From contig FMTN01000018.1 of the NCBI GenBank assembly GCA_900100095.1, forward strand, positions 1-64,000: DNA of 64,000 nucleotides, written 5' to 3'. A model generated the notes under the pieces. The model searched no databases. It saw only the letters and a list, made by a program, of their open reading frames with translations, and had not been told where the DNA came from. The DNA comes from Lachnospiraceae bacterium C10 (GTDB taxonomy: Bacteria > Bacillota > Clostridia > Lachnospirales > Lachnospiraceae). Below are positions 9,318 through 18,091 of this stretch, one piece after another. Numbering within the stretch: the stretch's first letter is position 1; each line of letters starts with the position of its first letter. The translations under genes and the position numbers were made by a program.

Positions 9318-9371
9318 AACCCCAAAATTCCCTTTCCATTAGTTTCATATACCCCATATGTACTAACCTCT

Positions 9372-9400
9372 ATTATAAATTTTACCATTCCTTTTTTCAA
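9372..9400 (-). promoter_or_regulatory. SigA-type promoter of the hybrid-kinase operon
   Basis: On the minus strand TTGAAA (9400-9395) is followed by 17 bases and a perfect TATAAT (9377-9372), about 55 bases before the kinase ATG. Confidence 0.8.
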
Positions 9401-9478
9401 TCTACTTCGCCGTTTCTCTTGACATTATCAGTTAGTATGGTATGATATTCGTTTCTTTTGCAAAAAAACTGTCAGAAA

Positions 9479-9510
9479 GAAAAAATGCAAGAGGCTTTTG
9501 ACCCCTTGCA
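9479..9510 (-). terminator. Intrinsic terminator after the GH3 gene
   Basis: TGCAAGGGG pairs with CCTCTTGCA (one wobble) and is followed by a T run on the minus strand, just after the GH3 stop at 9518. Confidence 0.8.
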
Positions 9511-9517
9511 CTTTTTC

Positions 9518-12343
9518 TTATGAATCTTCTGATGAAAACGAATGATAAAACGCAGCGATTTCTTCTTCTGTAATTTCTTCCGCCGGCTTGATCAGCGTAA
9601 ACTTTATCTGCTTCGCCGTCAGTCCTCCTCCCGCAAAGTAGATCCTCACAGTCTCATACTTTGTATTCAGCAACAGCTTTGTATCCAGTGTCATATCCTC
9701 GCCGCCGGTTCCGTGAAAACTAAAGTTCGCGATCGGAATATTCTGGATAAATAGAGCAACATTGATCTGAGACCGCTCCGACAGTTCACTGCTTCCCGTA
9801 AAGCTCATCCGGTAGAAGCCCTTCTCCATCACATCAATGCCGAAGACATACTCACTTCCCCGATCGGTATTTTGACCTGTCAGATCAAGGCAGGTGCCAT
9901 CCGATATCTTCACATAGGACACGTCAGAAGGATCGATTTCTTTTTTGGTCGCCGTATAATTTACCAGTTCCATCTTCTCGTCTTCTTTTAAAAGCCGTGT
10001 CATCGCATTAGTATGCATCAAAAATCCGCAGATGTTAGCCGCACAACGAACCAGCTGGCCCCGCCCAAGGCTTCCCCCCGCCAACTCTTCTTGGAGATTG
10101 TCCCCGGTGGAGTTTACCCCTGCTTCCGGGCATACGGCATAGAAATCATTTCCTGCACGTACCATTCTGGCAAAATCGTTCTTGCTGACACCATGTTCAA
10201 GATCGCCGATATCTGCCCACCAGTCGGTCATGACAATTCCTGTAAATCCCCATTCCCTGCGCAGAATCTCTGTATTCAAATCATGGCGACTGTTGGTCCA
10301 TATACCGTTCACCGGTCCGTAGGTTGTCATAACAGAATCCGCACCACCGCGAACTGCAATCTCAAAGCCCTTCAGATAAATCTGTCGCAGGGCACGTTCT
10401 GAAACAATGCTGTCCACACTCTGGCGACACTTTTCCTGATTGTTTGCGCAGAAATGTTTGATTGTACCTGTGTTGCCTGCTGCCTGCAAGCCTTTGATCT
10501 GTGCGGATGCCATACATCCGGTCAGATACGGATCCTCTGAAAAATATTCAAAGTTACGTCCATTCAAAGGATATCTGTGAATATTGATTCCCGGTCCTAA
10601 CAGGACATCCACATGATTCTTGTACATTTCAAGGCTTAAGAATGCGTACAGTTCCTGATTCAGCTTTGTATTCCAGGTGCATGCCAAAAGGGTTCCGCTG
10701 GGAAGAGAAAATGCTCTTGCCCCGCAATCCAGTCGCATACCGGAAGGTCCGTCGGAGCAGCAGGCTGCCGGGATGCCATACGCAACAAGGCGATCGGATA
10801 CTCCTCCAAAAGCCGCTGCTGTTCCCGGCGTTACCCGCGGGCTTCCCATTCCTTCCGCTCTGACAATCGCAGCCAGGTCCTCCTCGCTAAGCTGTGCCAG
10901 AAAATCTTCCATCGAAGCCTTTTTATCTCTTACCTCCCAGAGCTTTATTCCGCGATCACCCGTGTATGGTTTACAATCCGGCTGATCCTCTCTGGCCTTC
11001 TGGTCATCCACATTTTCACCGGCAGGCACCTCTTCCCAGGCAATCTGATAACTCCCATCTTCTGCCAGCTTCGGCCTGATTCTCTTAAAGCCTTTAACCG
11101 GCGCCATCTGCACGGACAACTGCTGCACAAGCTCGGTCTGTTCCAGTGTATATCTGCCAACCTCTGCCACATCTCTTACATTATTTCCTGCGAAGAACCG
11201 GTAGTCTCCGGCTTCATGAACATAGGCATGGGGATAGCCTGTCACACCCAGGTCATCATAGGATGCAAAATAATAACTGCATCCGGTCAGCGTAATCCAT
11301 TCACTTTCTCCCGGCGCAAGTTCCTTTGTCTTCGCAAAAGCTGCCAGTGCAAGTGACGGCTGTCCCAGCTTTCCCTGGGGAACCGATACATACAGCTGTA
11401 CAACTTCCTTTCCGGAACGGTTTCCGGTATTCTTAACCTCAACCTTGACCTCCACCGTATCTTTTCCATCGACTTCTTTTCGTTCGAAAACAGCTTCCCC
11501 AGTCTTGATCTCAAAGGTGGTGTAGGAAAGTCCATAGCCAAAAGGATACAAAACCTTCTCCTTACAGAAGGTCTCGTAATAACGGTAGCCTACATAAATA
11601 TCCTCAGCATACCGGTTCTCCTTTAAATCACCGAAATATCCATGGGCTGATGCATCTGCCAGAGAATGCAGGATGGTATCCGACAGATGTCCGCTCGGTG
11701 AGATTCTTCCCATCAATACATCCGCTGTTCCAAGTCCACCGATTTCTCCACCTGCCCAGATCATCATGACAGCATCCGGAGAAATTGAATGAATCTCAGA
11801 CATATCCAGTGGCGCAGTGACATTCAGTAATAGAATCATCTTACTGAAATGACAACGGACCTTCCTTAACAGCTCCACCTCAAGCTCCGACAGGCGGTAG
11901 GCTCCCGGTGTATCCGTAAAGTCCTGTTCCTCTCCCGCTGTTCGTCCAAGAATGACGATCGCAACCTCCGATTCATCTGCGGCTGCCTTTACATCCGCTT
12001 CTTCGATCGGCATCTCCGGCTGTGACCACGGCTCATTGCCAAATCCCATTCCCTTGTTAAAAGGAACCTTTTGTTCAAAGGCGAGGTAGGACTCTTTTAA
12101 TCTGTCATTTAAGATGATATCTTCCTGCTCAAGGGCATCCATCACCCCCCAGACCTTATCCACATTGACCATGCCGCCTGAGCCTGTGCCACTCTTGTAG
12201 TAATTATTCTGCATGCGGCCAAAAACAGAGACCCTGCTCTTTTTCTCAAGTGGCAGTACATCCTTCTCATTTTTCAGAAGAACAACACCCTCTGCCACAG
12301 CCTGCTTTGCTTTTTCTTCGTACTGTTTCCAATCCAAAATCAT
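9518..12343 (-). CDS. Glycoside hydrolase family 3, domain-swapped form
   Basis: 941 residues without a signal peptide, so probably cytoplasmic. The order is reversed from usual GH3. The C-terminal sandwich domain comes first (about 10-270: GVVLLKNEKDVLPL, WAGGEIGG, YPFGYGLSYT), then an Fn3-like domain (300-385), then the catalytic barrel (480-800). The predicted nucleophile is Asp707 in IVMTDWWAD, with TIKHFCANNQ as the conserved Lys-His region. A further C-terminal beta-rich stretch (810-941) is unassigned. Such permuted enzymes are known beta-glucosidases in Butyrivibrio and Ruminococcus, so cleavage of beta-linked oligosaccharides is likely. The exact sugar cannot be read. The ATG has GGAG eight bases upstream. 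Confidence 0.88.
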   Translation of the reverse strand: MILDWKQYEEKAKQAVAEGVVLLKNEKDVLPLEKKSRVSVFGRMQNNYYKSGTGSGGMVNVDKVWGVMDALEQEDIILNDRLKESYLAFEQKVPFNKGMGFGNEPWSQPEMPIEEADVKAAADESEVAIVILGRTAGEEQDFTDTPGAYRLSELEVELLRKVRCHFSKMILLLNVTAPLDMSEIHSISPDAVMMIWAGGEIGGLGTADVLMGRISPSGHLSDTILHSLADASAHGYFGDLKENRYAEDIYVGYRYYETFCKEKVLYPFGYGLSYTTFEIKTGEAVFERKEVDGKDTVEVKVEVKNTGNRSGKEVVQLYVSVPQGKLGQPSLALAAFAKTKELAPGESEWITLTGCSYYFASYDDLGVTGYPHAYVHEAGDYRFFAGNNVRDVAEVGRYTLEQTELVQQLSVQMAPVKGFKRIRPKLAEDGSYQIAWEEVPAGENVDDQKAREDQPDCKPYTGDRGIKLWEVRDKKASMEDFLAQLSEEDLAAIVRAEGMGSPRVTPGTAAAFGGVSDRLVAYGIPAACCSDGPSGMRLDCGARAFSLPSGTLLACTWNTKLNQELYAFLSLEMYKNHVDVLLGPGINIHRYPLNGRNFEYFSEDPYLTGCMASAQIKGLQAAGNTGTIKHFCANNQEKCRQSVDSIVSERALRQIYLKGFEIAVRGGADSVMTTYGPVNGIWTNSRHDLNTEILRREWGFTGIVMTDWWADIGDLEHGVSKNDFARMVRAGNDFYAVCPEAGVNSTGDNLQEELAGGSLGRGQLVRCAANICGFLMHTNAMTRLLKEDEKMELVNYTATKKEIDPSDVSYVKISDGTCLDLTGQNTDRGSEYVFGIDVMEKGFYRMSFTGSSELSERSQINVALFIQNIPIANFSFHGTGGEDMTLDTKLLLNTKYETVRIYFAGGGLTAKQIKFTLIKPAEEITEEEIAAFYHSFSSEDS

Positions 12344-12462
12344 ACATCAATCTCCACTTATACTGAATGCATTTCCTGAAATATAAGAAAATGTACCATA
12401 TAAAGATACCGTTTTATATCAGATTGAGTACTATTTATATCAAAATCATGACCTGCTTTTTC

Positions 12463-15258
12463 TTAATGGATATTATGTTTCATTGTGTTATACAGTGCTT
12501 CAATATCAAAAGGCTTCACCAGATGGTCATTCATACCGGCCTGAAGCGCACGGATACGATCATCCTCGAAGGCACACGCTGTCAAAGCAATGATTGGAAT
12601 GGTCTTTGCCCGGGGTTCATCGATGTTTCGAATAACCTTGGTCGCCTCACAGCCGTCTAACACCGGCATCTGAATATCCATCAGAATCACATCGTAGCGG
12701 TCCGGATTCGCCAGGAACTCATCCACGGCCTCCTGCCCGTTCACAGCCTCATCCACGACCATATTCTTCTCTTCCAGAAGCATCCGCGTGATTTTCCGGT
12801 TAAAAGCAACATCCTCCACCAGAAGTACCTTTTTCCCTTCCAGGGTAATATCCTCTTCTTCCTGTTTCTCTTCTCTTTCAGCTTCTGTGATTTCCTGCAC
12901 TTTCGCATATTCGATCGGAAGAACCACCGTAACGGTACTTCCCTTTCCGATTTCACTTTCCACCGTAATGGTGCCATGCAGGGAATCCACCAGCCGTTTT
13001 ACAATGGCCATACCAAGTCCGGTTCCCTGAACACCGGAAATCGTCGATCTTCTTTCCCGTTCAAAAGGATCAAAGATTCTCTTAAGGAAAGCCTTCGACA
13101 TTCCAATTCCATCGTCCCTGACGGTAAAACGGTAGTCTGCACCTTCTTCCCGTTCTGTGGCAAGTTCTTCCACTTCTACCCAAACACTGCCGTTTACATT
13201 CGTATACCGTATCGCATTGGAGACAAGATTGACAAGAATTCTGTTCATAATATCGAAATCACAGACTACCCTCTTGTGTTCAACCTTGTCGCAGTTAACC
13301 TCATAGGAAATATTCCGCTCCTCTGATGCCGGTTCATACATATTCCTGATCGTATCACAGATCTGCTGAATCGTTCCTTCCTGCTTATGAATGGACAGGG
13401 GTCCTCTTTCCAGCCTGGACATGTCAAAAATGTCATTAATAAAGCCCCGCAACTGGCTCGATGCAAGATCGATCTTCTTAAGACTGACATTGACAGTCTC
13501 CGGATCATTCTGATGCCTCAGTGCCAGATCGGTAAGTCCGATAATCGCATTCAACGGATTCCGGATGTCGTAGGAGACATTATACAAGAATTCCGTTTTC
13601 GCATTGCTGGCCGCTTCCACTCCTTCCTTCGCTGCCCGAAGCTGACGATTTGCCTTTTCCATATTCCGCGCAAAGAGCATGCTGCGAAGAAACAGGGCAC
13701 TGACAAGGACCACATAGATCATGGCCAGAATCAGCACAAACAAAATATTGTCCCGGACAAACTCATCAACACCTACCTTCCGGTATTGTGTTGAATTTTT
13801 AGCAAGGGACGCATATACATCCGCATCATTTAAGGAGCCGATTAGCTTCGACATGATAGAATATAGTGGCATACTGCTTTTTCTGAGAGCAAAGGCCTGT
13901 TTCACAGAGACTCCGGTTCGCACCGAATTCAGCTTATACTGCCGCATCAGATCTTTGTAATGATCCAGACGATAATCACTGACCACAACACAGTCCGCCT
14001 CTCCTTTTGCCACAGCCTGAAAGCATTCTTCCATTGATCTGTATTTTACTGTGGACCAGTTCAGGAAGTTGTCTTTTACAAGAACACCGTGGGACAGTTC
14101 TTGATCACAAACCGCAACCTTATTCTCACTGTTCTCATAAAATTCCGCTTCCTTTGAGGAACGAACGACGGCATCCAGCTTGCTTTCGCCAAAGCCTTCC
14201 GTTACAAGCAAATGAGACTTTTCTGCATCATATTCATCAAAATACACCGGGAAGACAACATCAATATCCCCTTTTTTCAGAGCCTCTATGGCATCCTCCG
14301 TCGTTGCGTACTCCCGCGTCTCAAACAACAGCTTGGCATTTCGCATGGCTGTCGAGGCTTCATCCATAAATTCTCTTAGAAGCCCCACGACCTGTCCGCT
14401 TTTCCGTCCGGAAAAAGGAAGATAATCCGTACGGTATCCGATCCGGATTTTCCCATGGCGTTTTAACCATTTGATCTCTCCCAAGGACAGATACCTTGAC
14501 ATCCCGGCATTTGCAATATATTTCTCATCCAGGTACTGGTGATAACTTCGATTCTGTCTATAAATCAGATTCATAGCAGCATCGAGTTCCTTGACAAGAT
14601 TCGGCTTGTTTTTATTGACTGCAAAATAGAATTCAGAAGATCCAACGGACAGGATCGGCACGGAGTTCTCCATGTACTTGTGAAAAGCAGAGAAATCAAC
14701 ATAGGCATCCAGATTTCCGCTCTGCAGCCGTTTGGCGTGCATTTCCTCTGTCTCACTAACTTCAATCAGCTTGGCATGAACCTTATGTTCCTTTTCCCAT
14801 GCCAAAAACATCTCTTTCTGAATACCGCCTTTGGTAATTCCTACCCGTTTTCCGTTCAAAGACTGCAGGTTATCCGGTGTGATTTCCTGATTCCCGGCAG
14901 AAACATAAATATAGTATTCTTCCTTTCCCATCGGCTGGGAGGAAAACAGCATATGCTGCGCACGATCCTTGGTATAGGAGACATCCGCCATCAGGTCAAT
15001 CTCACCCCGTTTTAACTTCTCAAACAGATCGGACCAGCTGCCTTCCACATATTCATATTTCCATCCGGTGTATGCCGCTATTTTCTGCTGATATTCATAG
15101 GCATAACCGGAACGCCGCCCTGATGCATCCATTTTATTAAATCCAGAATCAAACCATCCGACCCTGACAACACGTGTCACTTTAGGAGCCGCCTGTACCG
15201 GAGTTATTGCTGTAAAAAACAACACTACTGTCAAAAAAAATATAAGTCCCTTTTTCAT
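12463..15258 (-). CDS. BvgS-like hybrid histidine kinase with Tyr in place of the acceptor His
   Basis: 931 residues from ATG 15258. A signal peptide (MKKGLIFFL to TPVQA) precedes two solute-binding-type domains (about 28-250 and 268-490), a membrane helix (about 503-525), a kinase core and a C-terminal receiver with acceptor Asp861. The ATPase boxes are intact (NAIRYT, DDGIGM, GTGLGM). The H-box, however, reads NVSYDIRNPLNA: Tyr563 stands where the phospho-acceptor His is expected. No HPt domain is present. An upstream in-frame start would overlap polA and push the signal peptide inward, so 15258 is preferred. The gene follows polA by 46 bases. It may be a phosphatase, a sensor partner or a decayed kinase. 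Confidence 0.88.
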   Translation of the reverse strand: MKKGLIFFLTVVLFFTAITPVQAAPKVTRVVRVGWFDSGFNKMDASGRRSGYAYEYQQKIAAYTGWKYEYVEGSWSDLFEKLKRGEIDLMADVSYTKDRAQHMLFSSQPMGKEEYYIYVSAGNQEITPDNLQSLNGKRVGITKGGIQKEMFLAWEKEHKVHAKLIEVSETEEMHAKRLQSGNLDAYVDFSAFHKYMENSVPILSVGSSEFYFAVNKNKPNLVKELDAAMNLIYRQNRSYHQYLDEKYIANAGMSRYLSLGEIKWLKRHGKIRIGYRTDYLPFSGRKSGQVVGLLREFMDEASTAMRNAKLLFETREYATTEDAIEALKKGDIDVVFPVYFDEYDAEKSHLLVTEGFGESKLDAVVRSSKEAEFYENSENKVAVCDQELSHGVLVKDNFLNWSTVKYRSMEECFQAVAKGEADCVVVSDYRLDHYKDLMRQYKLNSVRTGVSVKQAFALRKSSMPLYSIMSKLIGSLNDADVYASLAKNSTQYRKVGVDEFVRDNILFVLILAMIYVVLVSALFLRSMLFARNMEKANRQLRAAKEGVEAASNAKTEFLYNVSYDIRNPLNAIIGLTDLALRHQNDPETVNVSLKKIDLASSQLRGFINDIFDMSRLERGPLSIHKQEGTIQQICDTIRNMYEPASEERNISYEVNCDKVEHKRVVCDFDIMNRILVNLVSNAIRYTNVNGSVWVEVEELATEREEGADYRFTVRDDGIGMSKAFLKRIFDPFERERRSTISGVQGTGLGMAIVKRLVDSLHGTITVESEIGKGSTVTVVLPIEYAKVQEITEAEREEKQEEEDITLEGKKVLLVEDVAFNRKITRMLLEEKNMVVDEAVNGQEAVDEFLANPDRYDVILMDIQMPVLDGCEATKVIRNIDEPRAKTIPIIALTACAFEDDRIRALQAGMNDHLVKPFDIEALYNTMKHNIH

Positions 15259-15304
15259 CCATGCAATCTCTTTTTCTATAGAAGGTGAAAAGTTTACTTC
15301 CCGA

Positions 15305-18076
15305 TCAATGTGCATCGTACCAGCTGTTTCCCTCCTCCATATCAATAGCAAGAGGTACCAGAAGATGAGCTGCCCGATGCATCTCCTCGTCAAGAATTGC
15401 CTTTACCTGCTCTTTTTCTTCTATTTTTGTTTCGATCAATAATTCATCATGTACCTGAAGAAGCAGCTTCGAAGAAAGTCCTTCTCCGCGAAGTCTCTGC
15501 CATACATGAAGCATTGCGATCTTGATAATATCTGCCGCGGTTCCCTGAATCGGTGCATTCATCGCAACTCGTTCTCCGAACTGCCGCTGCATATAGATAC
15601 TGGATGACAGCTCCGGCATCGGACGACGTCTGCCAAACATCGTAAGTGCCACATGATCCCTCTTTGCTGCAGCAACCAGCTCATCAAGATATTCCTGAAG
15701 TCTTGTATAGGCCCGGAAATAATCATCAATGTACTGCTGCGCCTGCTGCCTTGAAATATCCAGGTTCTGGCCAAGTCCAAAAGAACTGATGCCATACACA
15801 ATTCCGAAATTAACCGCCTTTGCTGCACGTCGCTGCTGTGGTGTAACTTCCTCAAACGGCACGTGGAATACCAGAGCTGCCGTTGCCCTGTGAATATCCC
15901 TGTCTTTCCGGTAGGCTTCGATCAACTGCTGATCCCCTGACAGATGTGCAAGAACGCGAAGCTCGATCTGGGAGTAATCGGCATCTAAGAAGACATAGCC
16001 CTCCTTCGCATGGAAGACACTCCGGATTCTTTTCCCAAGTTCGATGCGCACCGGAATATTCTGAAGGTTTGGATCGGAACTTGATAATCGTCCCGTTGCT
16101 GTCACCGCCTGCTGGAAGGTGGTATGCACTCTCTGATCCGAAGCAATGCAGTCCAGCAGACCATCGGCATAGGTACTTTTCAGCTTGCCGAAGGTTCGGT
16201 ACTGAAGAATATGTTCTACCACCGGATAATCCTCCGCCAGCTTTTCCAGTACGTCCGCTGCGGTAGAGTATCCGCTCTTTGTCTTTTTACCTGCCGGAAG
16301 CCCCAGCTTTTCAAAAAGAATCGTTCCGAGCTGTTTTGGAGAATTAATATTAAATTCCTCACCGACCTCCTGATAGATCTGCTCCTGTAATTTTAAAATG
16401 CCCTCCGACAGTTCTTCCCCATAACGGCGAAGTGCTGCAGTATCCATGGCAATTCCCTCTTTTTCCATGCTGTACAAGGTGAAAAGAAGCGGAAGTTCCA
16501 TCTCTTCGTACAAGGAATACTGACCATCCTCTTTCAGTTCGGACATTAGATCCCCCGGCAGTTCCGACAGCATAGCCGTCCGAACGCCTGCATAGGAGAC
16601 ATAGGCCTCTCTCTTTTCTTCCAGTACTTCCCTTACGGACTTTTTACCGAAACGGCTCTTATAGTCCTTAAGTTCAAGCTTTCGATAGACTCCTGCCACC
16701 TTTTCAATGTCAAAATCCTTACCGGTAGACAGCGGCATAAGAAGGTATGCCAACAGAGAAACATCGCAAAAGATGCGGGATAATTTTTTGGAATACTCGC
16801 CTGTGAAATATCCCCGGTCTGTTACAGAAAAGCTATCCTTCTCAGAAGAAAAAACATCCTCTTCCAGAGAACAGAGCCAGTCTAACAGTTCCCCTGCACC
16901 CCGGTCATTTTCTTTTTCATCTTCCTTCTCCATCGCAAACAGACACAACTGCCCGTCAGCTTCCTGCTTCATGCCATCCCCGATCTGCTCGGACAACAGC
17001 ACGTCATATCCTCTTCCGGCGATTTTACCGCATTGATGAAGAAGATGCTTAAGATTCCAAAAGGACAGGGTCCAGCCGGATTCTACCGCCGCTGTCAGAA
17101 GCTTTTTCACCTGTTTCATCAGGTCTTTGCTTCCCAGGTCAAACAGAGCCGTATCCTCTCCGGTAGATAAACATACCGTCTCAAGCGCACTCCCCGTCGT
17201 TTCGATGGTAATTCCCAAAAATCCCGTTCCTTTTTCGAAGGTGGCTTCAAAGCGTTTTGCCGCTTCATGGAACATTTGCAGGCTGTCCACATAGATGGCA
17301 TCTTCTCCCAAAAGCTTCTTTTCTGCCTTTGTTCCTTCTGTCAATGCCGCAAGCTGCTCCGGGGAAATCTTCGTATCCTCATCGATGGAAAGCGGGCTGA
17401 TGACGCCGGAATCCACCTTGCCGGCTTCCGGTGTTACCTTAAGGGCCTTTGCAAGGATCTCACCCTTCTGCTCCAGCAGTCGCTGCCAGGTCCTTGGACT
17501 TTTGCCCCTGATCTCTTCCATAGAAAGCAAAATGGTTGAGATCGAGCCATAAGTCTTCATCAGGCTCTTTGCCATCGCTTCTCCAAGAATGCCGGAAAGT
17601 GCAATCACTTCCGGAATGCTTTCCGCCTCATACCCCAAGGTCTCTTTGATTCTTGCACCATCAAGATGGACGACATGACTTCCCTCTTCTTTTGAAATTT
17701 CAGGGGAAATCAGGCTCACTTCTCCCTGCAGAAGCGTCTGCCAGGTCCGATCATTCGACAGAAGAATGACTTTCTTCGATTCGGTATGAATAAAATGTGA
17801 AAGCTGATGTAAACAATTGTCTTTTTCAAGTAGGGTTACTGCTATGCCGGCCTTTTTCGTTGCAGCAAGCAATAATTCATTATAATGCGTATAGGCTTCT
17901 TCCACCGGATCGGTAAATACAAAAACAAGATCCGTTGCCTGATATTTTACAGCCTGTGAACCGACAAAGGAAAGCATCGCCGTAACGCTTCGCTCCTCTT
18001 CACTCGGATCAAAAGGCAGCCCCTGTGAGGCTGCCTTCCCTATACTGTTCGCATCAACGATTAACCATGTGCTCAT
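15305..18076 (-). CDS. polA: DNA polymerase I with degenerate 5' nuclease domain
   Basis: 923 residues. The C-terminal polymerase is intact: motif A LDADYSQIELRVL, motif B RRAAKAVNFGIVYG, motif C LQVHDELL. The N-terminal 230 residues keep the fold outline (MSTWLIVDANSIG) but lack most acidic metal ligands of the flap/5' nuclease. There is no GYEADD motif, no paired Asp before QTLL, and the helix-hairpin segment has lost its Asp residues. The 3'-5' proofreading region is also inactive-looking (ITIETTG without the first Asp). It should fill gaps but not remove RNA primers. It starts 15 bases after the aminopeptidase gene with AGGAG as binding site. Confidence 0.92.
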   Translation of the reverse strand: MSTWLIVDANSIGKAASQGLPFDPSEEERSVTAMLSFVGSQAVKYQATDLVFVFTDPVEEAYTHYNELLLAATKKAGIAVTLLEKDNCLHQLSHFIHTESKKVILLSNDRTWQTLLQGEVSLISPEISKEEGSHVVHLDGARIKETLGYEAESIPEVIALSGILGEAMAKSLMKTYGSISTILLSMEEIRGKSPRTWQRLLEQKGEILAKALKVTPEAGKVDSGVISPLSIDEDTKISPEQLAALTEGTKAEKKLLGEDAIYVDSLQMFHEAAKRFEATFEKGTGFLGITIETTGSALETVCLSTGEDTALFDLGSKDLMKQVKKLLTAAVESGWTLSFWNLKHLLHQCGKIAGRGYDVLLSEQIGDGMKQEADGQLCLFAMEKEDEKENDRGAGELLDWLCSLEEDVFSSEKDSFSVTDRGYFTGEYSKKLSRIFCDVSLLAYLLMPLSTGKDFDIEKVAGVYRKLELKDYKSRFGKKSVREVLEEKREAYVSYAGVRTAMLSELPGDLMSELKEDGQYSLYEEMELPLLFTLYSMEKEGIAMDTAALRRYGEELSEGILKLQEQIYQEVGEEFNINSPKQLGTILFEKLGLPAGKKTKSGYSTAADVLEKLAEDYPVVEHILQYRTFGKLKSTYADGLLDCIASDQRVHTTFQQAVTATGRLSSSDPNLQNIPVRIELGKRIRSVFHAKEGYVFLDADYSQIELRVLAHLSGDQQLIEAYRKDRDIHRATAALVFHVPFEEVTPQQRRAAKAVNFGIVYGISSFGLGQNLDISRQQAQQYIDDYFRAYTRLQEYLDELVAAAKRDHVALTMFGRRRPMPELSSSIYMQRQFGERVAMNAPIQGTAADIIKIAMLHVWQRLRGEGLSSKLLLQVHDELLIETKIEEKEQVKAILDEEMHRAAHLLVPLAIDMEEGNSWYDAH

Positions 18077-18091
18077 ATCTTACTCCTAGGC

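Noticed and set aside
15259-15393. Longer N-terminus for the BvgS-like kinase
   Set aside because: It would overlap polA, put about 45 residues before an obvious signal peptide, and has no supporting binding site.
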